A DNA stretch of 64,000 bases from Anabaena sp. WA102. GTDB lineage: Bacteria; Cyanobacteriota; Cyanobacteriia; Cyanobacteriales; Nostocaceae. The position numbers were made by a program, and so were the translations under genes. Each line of letters opens with the position of its first letter. Position 1 is the stretch's first letter. The stretch covers positions 1,178,001-1,242,000 of the forward strand of contig NZ_CP011456.1 in assembly GCF_001277295.1 (NCBI RefSeq). Reading direction: 5' to 3'. The notes below the pieces were generated by a model. It was not told the origin of the DNA, did not search any database, and saw only the letters and a list, made by a program, of their open reading frames with translations. Positions 53,544 to 62,654 of the stretch are shown here, piece after piece.

Positions 53544-53936
53544 ATGTCTTTAGAATATCCCCAGGATTTTCGCTACTTAGATTCCCATGAATATGTTCGT
53601 TTAGATGGAGAAATTGCCACTATTGGTATTACTGCGTTTGCTATAGAACAATTAGGTGATATTGTCTTTTTGGAACTGCCAGATATTGGTGATGTTATTA
53701 CCAAGGGAGAGACATTTGGTTCTATTGAATCCGTGAAGGCTGTTGAAGACTTGAATTCACCTGTTACTGGTACAGTTGTAGAACGCAATGAAGCTTTAAT
53801 AAATGATCCAGAACAAGTAACTGAAGATCCTTACGGTGAGGGTTGGTTCTTAAAAGTTCGTATCAATGACCCTGATGAAGTGAATGAGGATACATTAACA
53901 GCAGATGAATATAGTGCTTTGGTAGAGGGTGTGTAA
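53544..53936 (+). CDS. gcvH: Glycine cleavage H-protein (130 aa)
   Basis: Lipoyl-domain fold with the lipoylation Lys in ETFGSIESVKAVEDLNSPVT, and the conserved LGDIVFLELPDIG and NDPYGEGW-like (DPYGEGWFLKV) segments. It shuttles the aminomethyl moiety between P-, T- and L-proteins. ATG after GGAAGAGAAAGTGAT. Operon with gcvT. Confidence 0.95.
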   Translation: MSLEYPQDFRYLDSHEYVRLDGEIATIGITAFAIEQLGDIVFLELPDIGDVITKGETFGSIESVKAVEDLNSPVTGTVVERNEALINDPEQVTEDPYGEGWFLKVRINDPDEVNEDTLTADEYSALVEGV

Positions 53937-53987
53937 ATAAGTTCATTTACACATTCCCGAAAATGAAAAGAAAGGCTATCAATTAAA

Positions 53988-54815
53988 CTATATCTCAGCT
54001 TTTTTGGCAACTTGAAAGGCTGAGATATAGGCGATTTGTATATTTCCTCCATAGTTATTTTCAATCTTTCTTCGTAATTCTGTAAATAAACAATTTCTAG
54101 TTTCTATATCTAGTTTTAAGTATGGAGTGTAAGTGCTTAAAAGTAATATAAAGTCATCCATACAATAATTAGCCTTACAGACAACTTGTTCGGAAACTAA
54201 ATTTTTGAATTTACCTGAGTCAATAGCTTTTTGTCCTAAAGACTGTACTATCTCTTTTTGAGTTTCTATATCTTCATATCTATCCAAGGTTGGAGCATAT
54301 TTTTGATAAATTTCTCGGAAACTTTGATATATTTCATATTCTGGTTGTGGTATCATATTCCACAGCAAAATTAAAGACCCATCATTCTGTAAAGCTTGAT
54401 TAATCTTGAGATTACCAAATTCAGGATTAATCCAATGGTAAGAAGTTGCTGCTAAAACAGCATCAAATTTTCCAGGTTCTAGTTCCCATTCTTCAAAGGT
54501 TGTCTGATGTATTTCTACCTGTGGATACATTTCACAGTTTTTTCTTGCTAAATTACAAGCTGCTAAATTTGGTTCTAGACAGATCATAGAAAAACCTAAT
54601 TGAGCAAATGCTAAAGTTGCATTTCCTGGTCCACAACCTAATTCTAGAATATTAGCTTTGCTGGAAAGTTGGGCTGCTTGTACAGCACCATTAATAATTT
54701 CTTGTGGATAGCGAGGTCTGAATTTATTATAAGTTTCTGCTACATGAGAATACCAGTTTTTTCTGGTTTCTAAGTCTTGAGAATATAAGTTTTTAAGTAT
54801 TTCTAGTTCTTTCAT
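53988..54815 (-). CDS. Class I SAM-dependent methyltransferase (275 aa)
   Basis: Motif I ILELGCGPGNATLAFAQLG, acidic loop ICLEPNLAACNLARK and motif near DAVLAATSYHWINPE place it in the methyltransferase-11/25-type fold. Substrate unknown; UbiE-like small-molecule enzymes are similar. It ends 9 bp downstream of the ketoacyl synthase gene, so the two may be co-transcribed. Confidence 0.8.
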   Translation of the reverse strand: MKELEILKNLYSQDLETRKNWYSHVAETYNKFRPRYPQEIINGAVQAAQLSSKANILELGCGPGNATLAFAQLGFSMICLEPNLAACNLARKNCEMYPQVEIHQTTFEEWELEPGKFDAVLAATSYHWINPEFGNLKINQALQNDGSLILLWNMIPQPEYEIYQSFREIYQKYAPTLDRYEDIETQKEIVQSLGQKAIDSGKFKNLVSEQVVCKANYCMDDFILLLSTYTPYLKLDIETRNCLFTELRRKIENNYGGNIQIAYISAFQVAKKAEI

Positions 54816-54824
54816 GATTGATCC

Positions 54825-55961
54825 TTAATTCCCTAAAGCTATCACAGCATTTTGTCCACCAAAACCAAAGCTAAAACATAGGACTTGCTGAATTTTACTT
54901 TCTTGTGCTGAAGGGATGAAGTTTAAATTAAATTCTGGTTGCTGAAGTCCTACGCAGGGGGGCAAAATTTGCTGTTGCAATGCCATGAGTGAAAAGGCTA
55001 CACCTAAAGCTCCTGATGCTCCTAATGTATGACCTGTGCTACCTTTGGTGGAACTAATCGCTAATTTTGGTGAAAATAAGTGTTGAATAATTTTACTTTC
55101 TATCCGGTCATTTAACTGGGTGGCTGTACCATGAGTGTGAATATAGTCTATGTCTGTGAGTGAAATATGACTACGTTCTAAACATTGCTTAATGGCTATG
55201 ATGGCACTTTTACCTAATGGTTCTGGTGAGTTTCCATGATATGCGTCTGCTGTCAAGCCAAAACCTAATATTTCTCCATAAATTTTAGCTTGTCGTTGGG
55301 CTGCTAACTCCGCAGATTCAAGAATCAAAATAGCACCACCTTCACCTAGTACCAAGCCTTCTCGCTGTAAGTCAAAGGGATAAGCACCTGTTTTGGCTAA
55401 AGCCCCCATTTGCCTAAATCCGGCAATTGTTAGGGGGGTTATGGGTGCTTCTATTGCCCCTGTAATTACTCGTTGGTATTGCCCGGTTTTAATTAACATT
55501 GTAGCCTGAGCGATCGCCCAAATTCCCGTTGCACAAGCAGCCATTGGTGCTAAAACTGCTGCTGTTGAGCCTATTTTTCGGGCTATAGCGATCGCATTCA
55601 TTTGCGGTAGAGTATTTAACCAATTGTCTAAGTTTGATTCTGCCTCTTCCTGATACATCTGTCGTGCCATGATCTCCCAAGATGCTTGATAACCCCGACT
55701 AGAACCAATTACTACAGCACAATCAAACAAAGGTGCTACCAATTCGGCATCTTGTAGGGCTGAATTAACAACTATTTCTGCGAGTGTATTTAATAAAGAG
55801 GGTTTTTCAGCAATTAATCCCAGGGGAAATATTCCCAATTCTGGAAATATTTGATGTAATTTAATCCCCGTTTTTCCTAATAATAAATTTTGCCAACTAT
55901 CTTCTAAGCTTTTACCTAAAGCAGAAACTAAACCAATCCCAGTAACAACAACTTTAACCAA
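54825..55961 (-). CDS. Beta-ketoacyl-ACP synthase II-like (378 aa)
   Basis: Thiolase-fold condensing enzyme with catalytic Cys in MAACATGIWAIAQA, His in HTHGTATQLND and His in STKGSTGHTLGASGAL, the C-H-H triad of KAS II. It is about 35 residues shorter than typical FabF and is a divergent paralogue, possibly for specialised lipids (such as heterocyst glycolipid or polyketide-type chains) rather than bulk fatty acids; that is inference. Confidence 0.8.
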   Translation of the reverse strand: MVKVVVTGIGLVSALGKSLEDSWQNLLLGKTGIKLHQIFPELGIFPLGLIAEKPSLLNTLAEIVVNSALQDAELVAPLFDCAVVIGSSRGYQASWEIMARQMYQEEAESNLDNWLNTLPQMNAIAIARKIGSTAAVLAPMAACATGIWAIAQATMLIKTGQYQRVITGAIEAPITPLTIAGFRQMGALAKTGAYPFDLQREGLVLGEGGAILILESAELAAQRQAKIYGEILGFGLTADAYHGNSPEPLGKSAIIAIKQCLERSHISLTDIDYIHTHGTATQLNDRIESKIIQHLFSPKLAISSTKGSTGHTLGASGALGVAFSLMALQQQILPPCVGLQQPEFNLNFIPSAQESKIQQVLCFSFGFGGQNAVIALGN

Positions 55962-56093
55962 TTTTAGATTTTATATAATAACTGAGGAGTCAGGAGGTAG
56001 GGGCGCAGGGCCTGCGCCCTTTCTCAGGAGTCAGAAGTCAGAAGTCAGAATACTTATAAAATCACAAATCAACAACTGACAACTGACCACTAA

Positions 56094-56891
56094 CTACTGA
56101 GGAATTTTCAGATTTTCTGCACCTTTCGTGACTTTAGCAGACTCAATGCGATCGCCTTGCTGGATTTTGTTAACTACCTCAAAACCTTTAGTAACATTAC
56201 CAAACACGGCATAGTTACCATCCAAGAACGATAAATCTGCTAAAGCAAAGTAAAATTGAGAAGAAGCAGAATCCGGGGATTGTGATCTAGCCATAGCGAT
56301 CGCTCCTTGCTTGTGCTGTAACACAGGCTTCTCAGTAATAGTCTTACTGTAAATAGGATCTTTTGCGCCTTTTGGTTTAATTTCTAACGGTATCCGACGC
56401 TCATTTCCAGTTTGAGGATCAATATAACCACCGGTTCCCAATCTACTTTCGGGAAATTTGGGGTCTTTACCTTGTGGATCTCCACCTTGAACTACAAAAG
56501 GCTGAGGTTCGCGCACAACACGATGGAATACTAAACCGTCATAAACACCTTTTTGAACCAAATCCACAAAATTACCGCCAGTAATTGGTGCATTTGTCCC
56601 ATCTATTTCAATCTCAATTTGTGTGGGATTAACTACTTCTCCACGCTTCACCGTCATCACCACCGTAGCCTTACCTTCAAGACGTGGTAAACCTTTGATT
56701 CCAGGAACACTCTCGCTAATAGTTTCTGATACTGTTTTTGCACTAGTAGTCGTGTCTGAGGTAGCTGTTGCAGTTGGGGATGCACTAGACGATGTTGTAT
56801 TACTCGCACATCCTCCCAAAGTTAAAGCGCCAATCATCAATAGAACTACAAAAAATTGTGGAAATTTAAACCGCATTGTTAGTGACTGCAT
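56094..56891 (-). CDS. Cyclophilin-type peptidyl-prolyl isomerase, lipoprotein (265 aa)
   Basis: A lipoprotein signal (VVLLMIGALTLGGCASN) and a Ser/Thr-rich linker precede a cyclophilin domain: GGNFVDLVQKGVYDGLVFHR, VQGGDPQG, AMARSQSPDSASSQFYFAL, YAVFGNVTKGFEVV. It folds proteins in the periplasm or thylakoid lumen. The start may be Met1 or the Met six residues in, which lies nearer the signal. Normal length. Confidence 0.9.
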   Translation of the reverse strand: MQSLTMRFKFPQFFVVLLMIGALTLGGCASNTTSSSASPTATATSDTTTSAKTVSETISESVPGIKGLPRLEGKATVVMTVKRGEVVNPTQIEIEIDGTNAPITGGNFVDLVQKGVYDGLVFHRVVREPQPFVVQGGDPQGKDPKFPESRLGTGGYIDPQTGNERRIPLEIKPKGAKDPIYSKTITEKPVLQHKQGAIAMARSQSPDSASSQFYFALADLSFLDGNYAVFGNVTKGFEVVNKIQQGDRIESAKVTKGAENLKIPQ

Positions 56892-56964
56892 TAATCAAAA
56901 TATCTTAATTTGTTCTTGCCCATTCCTGAAGTTTGGATTTTAAATTGTGAAAATAACTTGACCT

Positions 56965-56999
56965 CAGATCCCCGACTTCTCTAAGAAGTCGGGGATCTG
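56965..56999. terminator. Strong hairpin between ycf4 and the cyclophilin gene
   Basis: CAGATCCCCGACTTCT pairs with AGAAGTCGGGGATCTG, a perfect 16-bp stem with a 3-nt loop. There is no clear T-run, so it could be a terminator or a dispersed palindrome of the cyanobacterial type. Confidence 0.6.
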
Positions 57000-57034
57000 A
57001 TTCTTATTGTTCACCAATCCAAAATCCAAAATTC

Positions 57035-57604
57035 CTAGAGTCCTTCTAAAGATACTCCTAAAAAACGAGCTAATTCCGCACCTTGGGTTTCCAAATCTGC
57101 CAAAGATAAGGGTTGACCTACTCGTGTAAGGGGAATATCCCGTCTACCTTTAACCCGAAGATATAAAGCGCGTTGAGGATTCAGACCTTCCTTAATCAAA
57201 ATCTTGACAGATTGTACATCTGAAATCCTGCCGTCAATTTGGATTTGACGATTTTTTCCGGGAAACCCCCAACGAAAGATTTTTAATGTCCCCGTTTCCC
57301 GATTGAACTCATTATAACCACCACCTAAATCCCATAGAACTACAAGCCACAGATATGTAGCTAATAGCAAGCCAGCAGCACCATATAGTCCCATCACCAA
57401 TCCTTGAGGGACAAATATTAGTTGTGTTGCATCAGTAACTATGAGTAAATTAACTTTGAGATAACTAGAAATACTAGCTAAGAAAAAACCACTGGCTCCC
57501 ATAGTCACAATACTTGCCCACCAGTAGTTACTAAACCGACGTGAACCAAGAACCTTTTGAGAGAGGATGTTCTCGCTTTTATTAATTGTTGTTGATACGG
57601 TCAT
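57035..57604 (-). CDS. ycf4: Photosystem I assembly protein Ycf4 (189 aa)
   Basis: I choose the ATG of 57602-57604, giving MTVSTTINKSENILSQKVLG, the family start; an upstream ATG would add 12 odd residues. Two membrane helices near the N-terminus (about 30-50 and 65-90) and FVPQGLVMGLYGAAGLLLAT, then a soluble domain with PRALYLRVKGRRDIPLTRVG. It helps assemble PSI in the thylakoid. Length fits. Confidence 0.93.
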   Translation of the reverse strand: MTVSTTINKSENILSQKVLGSRRFSNYWWASIVTMGASGFFLASISSYLKVNLLIVTDATQLIFVPQGLVMGLYGAAGLLLATYLWLVVLWDLGGGYNEFNRETGTLKIFRWGFPGKNRQIQIDGRISDVQSVKILIKEGLNPQRALYLRVKGRRDIPLTRVGQPLSLADLETQGAELARFLGVSLEGL

Positions 57605-57709
57605 TAAACTACCTTGGACTATCTTTCTCAAGTCTGCCACTGAAGCAGTCTGGATTGCAAGTTATCGAAGAGATGACAATGAATTTTATCCTCAACTTGC
57701 AGGATTTCA

Positions 57710-57881
57710 GGGCGCAGGCCATTCAGAGAATTTAGGGCGCAGGCCATTCAGAGAATTTAGGGCGCAGGCCATTCAGAGAATTTAGGGCGCAGGCCATTCA
57801 GAGAATTTAGGGCGCAGGCCATTCAGAGAATTTAGGGCGCAGGCCATTCAGAGAATTTAGGGCGCAGGCCCTGCGCCCCTA
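57710..57881. repeat. 25-bp tandem repeat, six copies plus a partial
   Basis: Unit GGGCGCAGGCCATTCAGAGA + ATTTA, starting 57710, 57735, 57760, 57785, 57810, 57835, then a variant ending GGCCCTGCGCCCCTA. The copies are identical, so expansion is recent. Units contain the palindrome GGGCGCAGGCC/GGCCTGCGCCC core, dispersed also at about 44224, 55998 and 63620. Confidence 0.9.
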
Positions 57882-58228
57882 CGAAGATTTATGAGAAAAT
57901 CTGTGTCAAATTGTTAAAATTCTGATATTGATAGAAAATATTTAACTTCCTGTTCTATATCCAGCCCAAATTCTGACTAATGTGATAAGTTAAGAATCAT
58001 TACGTTACCAAAACCTAGATTGCTGGTTAACGGTAGCCGATCATGTCATAATTTATGAGAAATGATCACTTTGTCAAGCAATCAGTTCTCACAATCTTAG
58101 CGTCTGTAAAGCTGCTAGGATTGAAAAAAAACGTTGAATTCCTCACGGCAGATGATATAAATCAGTAAACTTGCTGAAACACTGCTTAAAAAACGTTGAA
58201 ATTTTAGTAAAAACGAGGATTTTAGTAA
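57882..58228. promoter_or_regulatory. psbD upstream region
   Basis: No ORF. Contains the direct repeat AAAACGTTGAAT (about 58127 and 58189) and a ribosome site GAGG about 12 nt before the psbD ATG. A promoter is expected but cannot be chosen with confidence. Confidence 0.45.
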
Positions 58229-59284
58229 ATGACCATCGCAGTTGGACGCGCCCCCAGTAGAGGGTGGTTTGACGTATTAGACGACTGGCTAAAGCGCGAT
58301 CGCTTTGTATTCGTAGGTTGGTCAGGAATATTACTATTCCCCTGTGCCTTCCTCGCATTAGGCGGTTGGCTAACCGGTACAACCTTCGTCACCTCCTGGT
58401 ACACCCACGGACTAGCATCTTCTTACTTAGAAGGAGCTAACTTTTTAACAGTAGCAGTATCCACACCAGCCAACAGCATGGGACATTCCCTGTTGTTCCT
58501 GTGGGGACCTGAAGCTCAAGGTGACTTCACCCGTTGGATTCAACTCGGTGGTTTGTGGCCTTTCGTCGCCCTACATGGCGCATTCGGTTTGATTGGCTTC
58601 ATGTTACGCCAATTTGAAGTAGCCCGTCTCGTCGGTCTTCGTCCTTATAACGCCCTTGCTTTCTCCGGTCCTATCGCCGTATTCGTCAGCGTGTTCCTGA
58701 TGTATCCTTTAGGACAATCTAGCTGGTTCTTTGCACCTAGCTTTGGAGTAGCCGCAATTTTCCGTTTCCTCCTATTCCTACAAGGTTTCCACAACTGGAC
58801 ACTCAACCCCTTCCACATGATGGGTGTAGCGGGAATCTTAGGTGGAGCTTTACTTTGTGCCATTCACGGTGCCACAGTAGAAAACACCCTATTTGAAGAC
58901 GGCGAAGGTTCAAACACTTTCCGCGCCTTCAACCCTACCCAAGCTGAAGAAACCTACTCCATGGTGACAGCAAACCGTTTCTGGTCACAGATTTTCGGAG
59001 TTGCTTTCTCCAACAAACGTTGGTTACACTTCTTCATGTTGTTTGTCCCTGTGACAGGCTTGTGGATGAGTTCCATTGGGATCGTTGGTTTAGCATTAAA
59101 CCTCCGGGCTTATGACTTCGTTTCCCAAGAATTACGGGCAGCAGAAGACCCAGAGTTTGAAACTTTCTATACCAAAAACATTTTACTAAACGAGGGTATC
59201 CGCGCTTGGATGGCTCCTCAAGATCAACCCCACGAACAGTTCGTATTCCCAGAGGAGGTACTTCCACGTGGTAACGCTCTCTAA
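58229..59284 (+). CDS. psbD: Photosystem II D2 protein (351 aa)
   Basis: Full-length D2 beginning MTIAVGRAPSRGWFDVLDDW; all five membrane helices and the His ligands for chlorophyll and non-heme iron regions (HNWTLNPFHMMGVAG, CAIHGATVENT) are visible. It forms the PSII reaction centre with D1 and binds QA. Codon use is enriched in preferred codons, as expected for a highly expressed gene. It overlaps psbC by 17 bp. Confidence 0.98.
   Translation: MTIAVGRAPSRGWFDVLDDWLKRDRFVFVGWSGILLFPCAFLALGGWLTGTTFVTSWYTHGLASSYLEGANFLTVAVSTPANSMGHSLLFLWGPEAQGDFTRWIQLGGLWPFVALHGAFGLIGFMLRQFEVARLVGLRPYNALAFSGPIAVFVSVFLMYPLGQSSWFFAPSFGVAAIFRFLLFLQGFHNWTLNPFHMMGVAGILGGALLCAIHGATVENTLFEDGEGSNTFRAFNPTQAEETYSMVTANRFWSQIFGVAFSNKRWLHFFMLFVPVTGLWMSSIGIVGLALNLRAYDFVSQELRAAEDPEFETFYTKNILLNEGIRAWMAPQDQPHEQFVFPEEVLPRGNAL
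59251..59270 (+). promoter_or_regulatory. Ribosome binding site and GTG start of psbC
   Basis: AGAGGAGGT at 59251-59259 is a strong Shine-Dalgarno 8 nt before the GTG of psbC at 59268, inside the 3' end of psbD. This decides the start and allows coupled translation. Confidence 0.85.
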
Positions 59285-60650
59285 TAGAGTTATTAGTGGT
59301 GGACGCGACCAAGAATCAAGCGGCTTCGCTTGGTGGTCCGGCAACGCCCGTTTAATCAATTTGTCTGGTAAACTACTTGGCGCACACGTTGCCCATGCTG
59401 GTTTAATCGTCTTCTGGGCTGGAGCAATGACTTTGTTTGAAGTCTCTCACTTCATCCCAGAAAAGCCTATGTACGAACAAGGCTTGATTCTGCTTCCTCA
59501 CCTCGCCACACTGGGTTGGGGCGTTGGTCCAGGTGGTGAAGTTTTTGATACATTCCCCTACTTCGTTGTCGGTGTACTTCACCTGATTTCCTCCGCAGTT
59601 CTAGGCTTTGGCGGTATTTATCATGCCGTTCGTGGTCCTGAAACCTTAGAAGAATATTCTGCCTTCTTTGGTTATGACTGGAAAGACAAGAACAAGATGA
59701 CCAACATCATCGGCTTCCACCTGATCATCCTGGGATGCGGTGCGTTGTTATTGGTGCTGAAGGCTATGTTCTTCGGTGGAGTTTATGATACATGGGCCCC
59801 AGGTGGTGGTGATGTGCGTGTGATTACTAATCCCACACTCAACCCTGCAATCATCTTCGGTTATCTAATCAAAGCTCCCTTCGGTGGCGAAGGCTGGATT
59901 ATTAGCGTTGATAACATGGAAGATGTTATCGGTGGTCACATTTGGATTGGTTTAACTTGTATTGCCGGTGGTATTTGGCACATCTTCACCAAGCCTTTTG
60001 CTTGGTCACGTCGTGCCTCCATTTGGTCTGGTGAAGCTTATCTATCCTATAGCTTAGGTGCGCTCTCCTTAATGGGGTTCATCGCTTGCGTTATGGTGTG
60101 GTTTAACAACACCGTTTACCCTAGCGAATTTTACGGTCCTACTGGTCCTGAAGCTTCTCAAGCTCAAGCTTTAACCTTCTTGATTCGTGACCAACGTTTG
60201 GGTGCTAACGTCGGTTCTGCACAAGGTCCTACCGGTCTAGGTAAATACTTGATGCGCTCTCCATCTGGTGAAATCATCTTCGGTGGTGAAACCATGCGCT
60301 TTTGGGATTTTCGTGGTCCTTGGTTAGAGCCTCTTCGTGGACCTAACGGTCTTGATTTGGAAAAAATCAAGAATGATATTCAGCCTTGGCAAGCTCGTCG
60401 CGCTGCTGAATACATGACCCACGCGCCTTTGGGTTCTTTGAACTCTGTCGGTGGTGTAGCTACGGAAATTAACTCCTTCAACTATGTGTCTCCTCGCGCT
60501 TGGTTGGCGACTTCACACTTCGTTTTAGGATTCTTCTTCCTCATTGGTCACTTATGGCACGCAGGTCGCGCCCGGGCTGCTGCTGGTGGTTTTGAGAAGG
60601 GTATTAACCGTGAAACAGAACCAGCAATGTTTATGCCTGACCTTGACTAG
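59268..60650 (+). CDS. psbC: Photosystem II CP43 protein (460 aa)
   Basis: GTG start within psbD, then LSNRVISGGRDQESSGFAWW and six helices with chlorophyll-binding His residues; the Arg of the oxygen-evolving cluster region is in GGETMRFWDFRGPWLEPLRG. Inner antenna of PSII. The final part (NRETEPAMFMPDLD) is the normal end. Co-transcribed with psbD and followed by a terminator. Confidence 0.98.
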   Translation: MVTLSNRVISGGRDQESSGFAWWSGNARLINLSGKLLGAHVAHAGLIVFWAGAMTLFEVSHFIPEKPMYEQGLILLPHLATLGWGVGPGGEVFDTFPYFVVGVLHLISSAVLGFGGIYHAVRGPETLEEYSAFFGYDWKDKNKMTNIIGFHLIILGCGALLLVLKAMFFGGVYDTWAPGGGDVRVITNPTLNPAIIFGYLIKAPFGGEGWIISVDNMEDVIGGHIWIGLTCIAGGIWHIFTKPFAWSRRASIWSGEAYLSYSLGALSLMGFIACVMVWFNNTVYPSEFYGPTGPEASQAQALTFLIRDQRLGANVGSAQGPTGLGKYLMRSPSGEIIFGGETMRFWDFRGPWLEPLRGPNGLDLEKIKNDIQPWQARRAAEYMTHAPLGSLNSVGGVATEINSFNYVSPRAWLATSHFVLGFFFLIGHLWHAGRARAAAGGFEKGINRETEPAMFMPDLD

Positions 60651-60691
60651 GTTTTTCTAGGCTTAATTACTGACAATATAATGCTTTTGAT

Positions 60692-60721
60692 AGCTCTTGC
60701 CTAACCGCAAGGGCTTTTTTT
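60692..60721 (+). terminator. psbDC terminator
   Basis: AGCTCTTGC/GCAAGGGCT stem (one G-U), 6-nt loop, then TTTTTTTT. Ends the psbDC transcript. Confidence 0.88.
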
Positions 60722-60863
60722 GTATTTTTCTGTGTAAGTTCACACATTAAGCTTTGTTAAGCAAGAGTAAAAATTTAAAATAAATTTTGCACAGGTACTT
60801 ACAATAATTAAACATTGCTGCTAATATACAATGTAACAAATAAATCTTACTAAGGGTCAAGTA

Positions 60864-61844
60864 ATGAATAAGCTAAAGTTCAGCACTTCTGTATTGACAG
60901 TTGCTGCTGGTTTGGTAATGGGGACATCAATAAATCAAGTTGTTATTGCTGAGGAAGTTGTTGCAGAACCAATTACTCAGCCAGTAGTTACAAATGAAGT
61001 TATTGCCACATCAATCACTCCTGAAAAAACTGAAACTCATCCTCAACCAGGAACTTTCAGTTATAGTGCTGGTGATTTACTGGCAAAAAGACCACTGGAT
61101 TTAGATATATTTTGCAAAAGTTATCCTTTAAATTCTCGCTGTACTGAGCGTTCTACTCCATCAAAACCACAGCCAGAAGAATCTAAACCTACCGAAGAAG
61201 CAAGCCAAACTCCTGTAAAAACTAGCGGTTGGGCAATTACACCTGAAATTAGTACATTAGGTGTTGGTGCAACAGTCACTAAGTCCATAACACCTAATGT
61301 CAATGCTAAATTAGGCATTAATGGCTTAGGTATAAGTAGAGATGTTAGCTTGTCCGATGTTGATTATAAGGCTAACCTCAACCTATTTAATGTGTCTACC
61401 TTAATTGACTACCTACCTTGGAAAAATGGTGGTTTTCATTTGACCGGAGGTTTGGTATTTCAAGATAATAATTTGGAAGGAACTGGGAAACCCAAGAATG
61501 GTGTGACCATTAGGATCAATGACAAAGACTATAACAGCACAACTGTGCTTACATCATTGAACTCTAAAGTTTCCTTTCCCAATAGTGTCGCACCATATAT
61601 TGGACTGGGTTGGGGTAATGCTGTGAAGCCTGGTAAACATTGGGGATTCTCCACAAATTTAGGTGTAATGTTTGCTGGCTCCCCAAAGGTATCATTAACA
61701 CCTGGGTTTGGTCCAGATGCAACGCCTGCTTTACAACAGGAAATTAATACTAACATCGAAGCAGAAAGGAAAAAACAAGAAAGCGATCTGAATTGGTTAA
61801 GTGTTTATCCTGTTTTTTCTCTTGGTATTTCTTACCAATTCTAG
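60864..61844 (+). CDS. Outer-membrane beta-barrel-like protein (326 aa)
   Basis: Signal peptide (1-29, FSTSVLTVAAGLVMGT ... AE), a Pro/Glu/Lys-rich linker to about residue 125, then alternating strands (ITPNVNAKLGINGLGISRDV, and GGFHLTGGLVF) ending in FSLGISYQF, with the terminal Phe that outer-membrane proteins use for BAM recognition. Probably an eight-stranded barrel. Transport role unknown. Confidence 0.7.
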   Translation: MNKLKFSTSVLTVAAGLVMGTSINQVVIAEEVVAEPITQPVVTNEVIATSITPEKTETHPQPGTFSYSAGDLLAKRPLDLDIFCKSYPLNSRCTERSTPSKPQPEESKPTEEASQTPVKTSGWAITPEISTLGVGATVTKSITPNVNAKLGINGLGISRDVSLSDVDYKANLNLFNVSTLIDYLPWKNGGFHLTGGLVFQDNNLEGTGKPKNGVTIRINDKDYNSTTVLTSLNSKVSFPNSVAPYIGLGWGNAVKPGKHWGFSTNLGVMFAGSPKVSLTPGFGPDATPALQQEINTNIEAERKKQESDLNWLSVYPVFSLGISYQF

Positions 61845-61851
61845 TTGACAA

Positions 61852-61919
61852 TTTAGGGTGTGTCAGATGTTGAAAATATGTTTATTGTTACTGAGTTATC
61901 AACCTTGACGCACCCTAAA
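61852..61919. repeat. Palindromic repeat with GGTGTGTCAG/TGACGCACC ends
   Basis: TTTAGGGTGTGTCAGATG and the reverse complement of its right end TTTAGGGTGCGTCAAGG pair imperfectly. REP-like or miniature element; may act as a terminator for the barrel gene. Confidence 0.6.
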
Positions 61920-62020
61920 AGAGATGTTTAGTATCACATTTGCATAAATTCTACTTTTAATTTTCCTCTATACCAGTTGCTATAATTAAATTAACTTGTA
62001 TTTTATTCTTAGATATACAA

Positions 62021-62644
62021 ATGACCATCACCAAATATCGCGCTGATAGAGTCATACTTCATAACATCAGTTGGCAACAGTTTGAAAGTCTTCTCCAAGA
62101 TTTGGGAGAAAATCGGGCTGCTAGGGTGGCTTATGATGATGGAAATTTGGAAATTATGACCCCTTTACCAGAACACGAACAATATAAAGAAGTAATTAGT
62201 GATGCAGTTAAAGATATCGCTGAAGAGTTGGATTTAGACTATGAAAGTTTAGGTTCAACTACCTGGAAAAAAGAACGCAAAATGGCAGGAATAGAGGCAG
62301 ATAATTGCTTTTATTTTCAAAATGAACCATTAGTTAGAGGTAGATTAGATTTAGATTTGCAAAAAGATCCACCTCCTGACTTAGCTTTAGAAATTGATGT
62401 TACGAGTAAGTCTTTAGACCGTTTTCCTATTTATGCTCGTTTGGGAGTTTCTGAAATTTGGTGTTATGATTCTGGTGAGTTGAAAATCTATCTTTTGCAA
62501 GCTGGGGAATATCTAGAATCCGAGAAAAGTTCAGTATTTCCTAGTTTAGAAATTCGGGATTTACCAAAAATAATTGAACAAAATCGGGCAAATGGTAGAC
62601 GGTCAATTAGGAAGGCTGTTAGGGAATGGGTACATCAGAAATAA
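62021..62644 (+). CDS. Uma2-family putative endonuclease (207 aa)
   Basis: DUF820/Uma2 fold with DDGNLEIMTPLPEHE, Asp in PPDLALEIDVTSKSLDRFP (the E-x-D-x-x-S-K core of this PD-(D/E)XK family) and RLGVSEIWCYD. Very common in cyanobacteria in many copies; biological role is not known. Normal length. Confidence 0.88.
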   Translation: MTITKYRADRVILHNISWQQFESLLQDLGENRAARVAYDDGNLEIMTPLPEHEQYKEVISDAVKDIAEELDLDYESLGSTTWKKERKMAGIEADNCFYFQNEPLVRGRLDLDLQKDPPPDLALEIDVTSKSLDRFPIYARLGVSEIWCYDSGELKIYLLQAGEYLESEKSSVFPSLEIRDLPKIIEQNRANGRRSIRKAVREWVHQK

Positions 62645-62654
62645 TTAAAAATAT

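Noticed and set aside
57710..57881. Possible CRISPR array
   Set aside because: The 25-bp units are directly joined without spacers and no cas gene is near; it is a simple tandem repeat.
58143..58404. Frames antisense to psbD
   Set aside because: They arise from the biased codon use of psbD; no ribosome sites and no recognisable protein.
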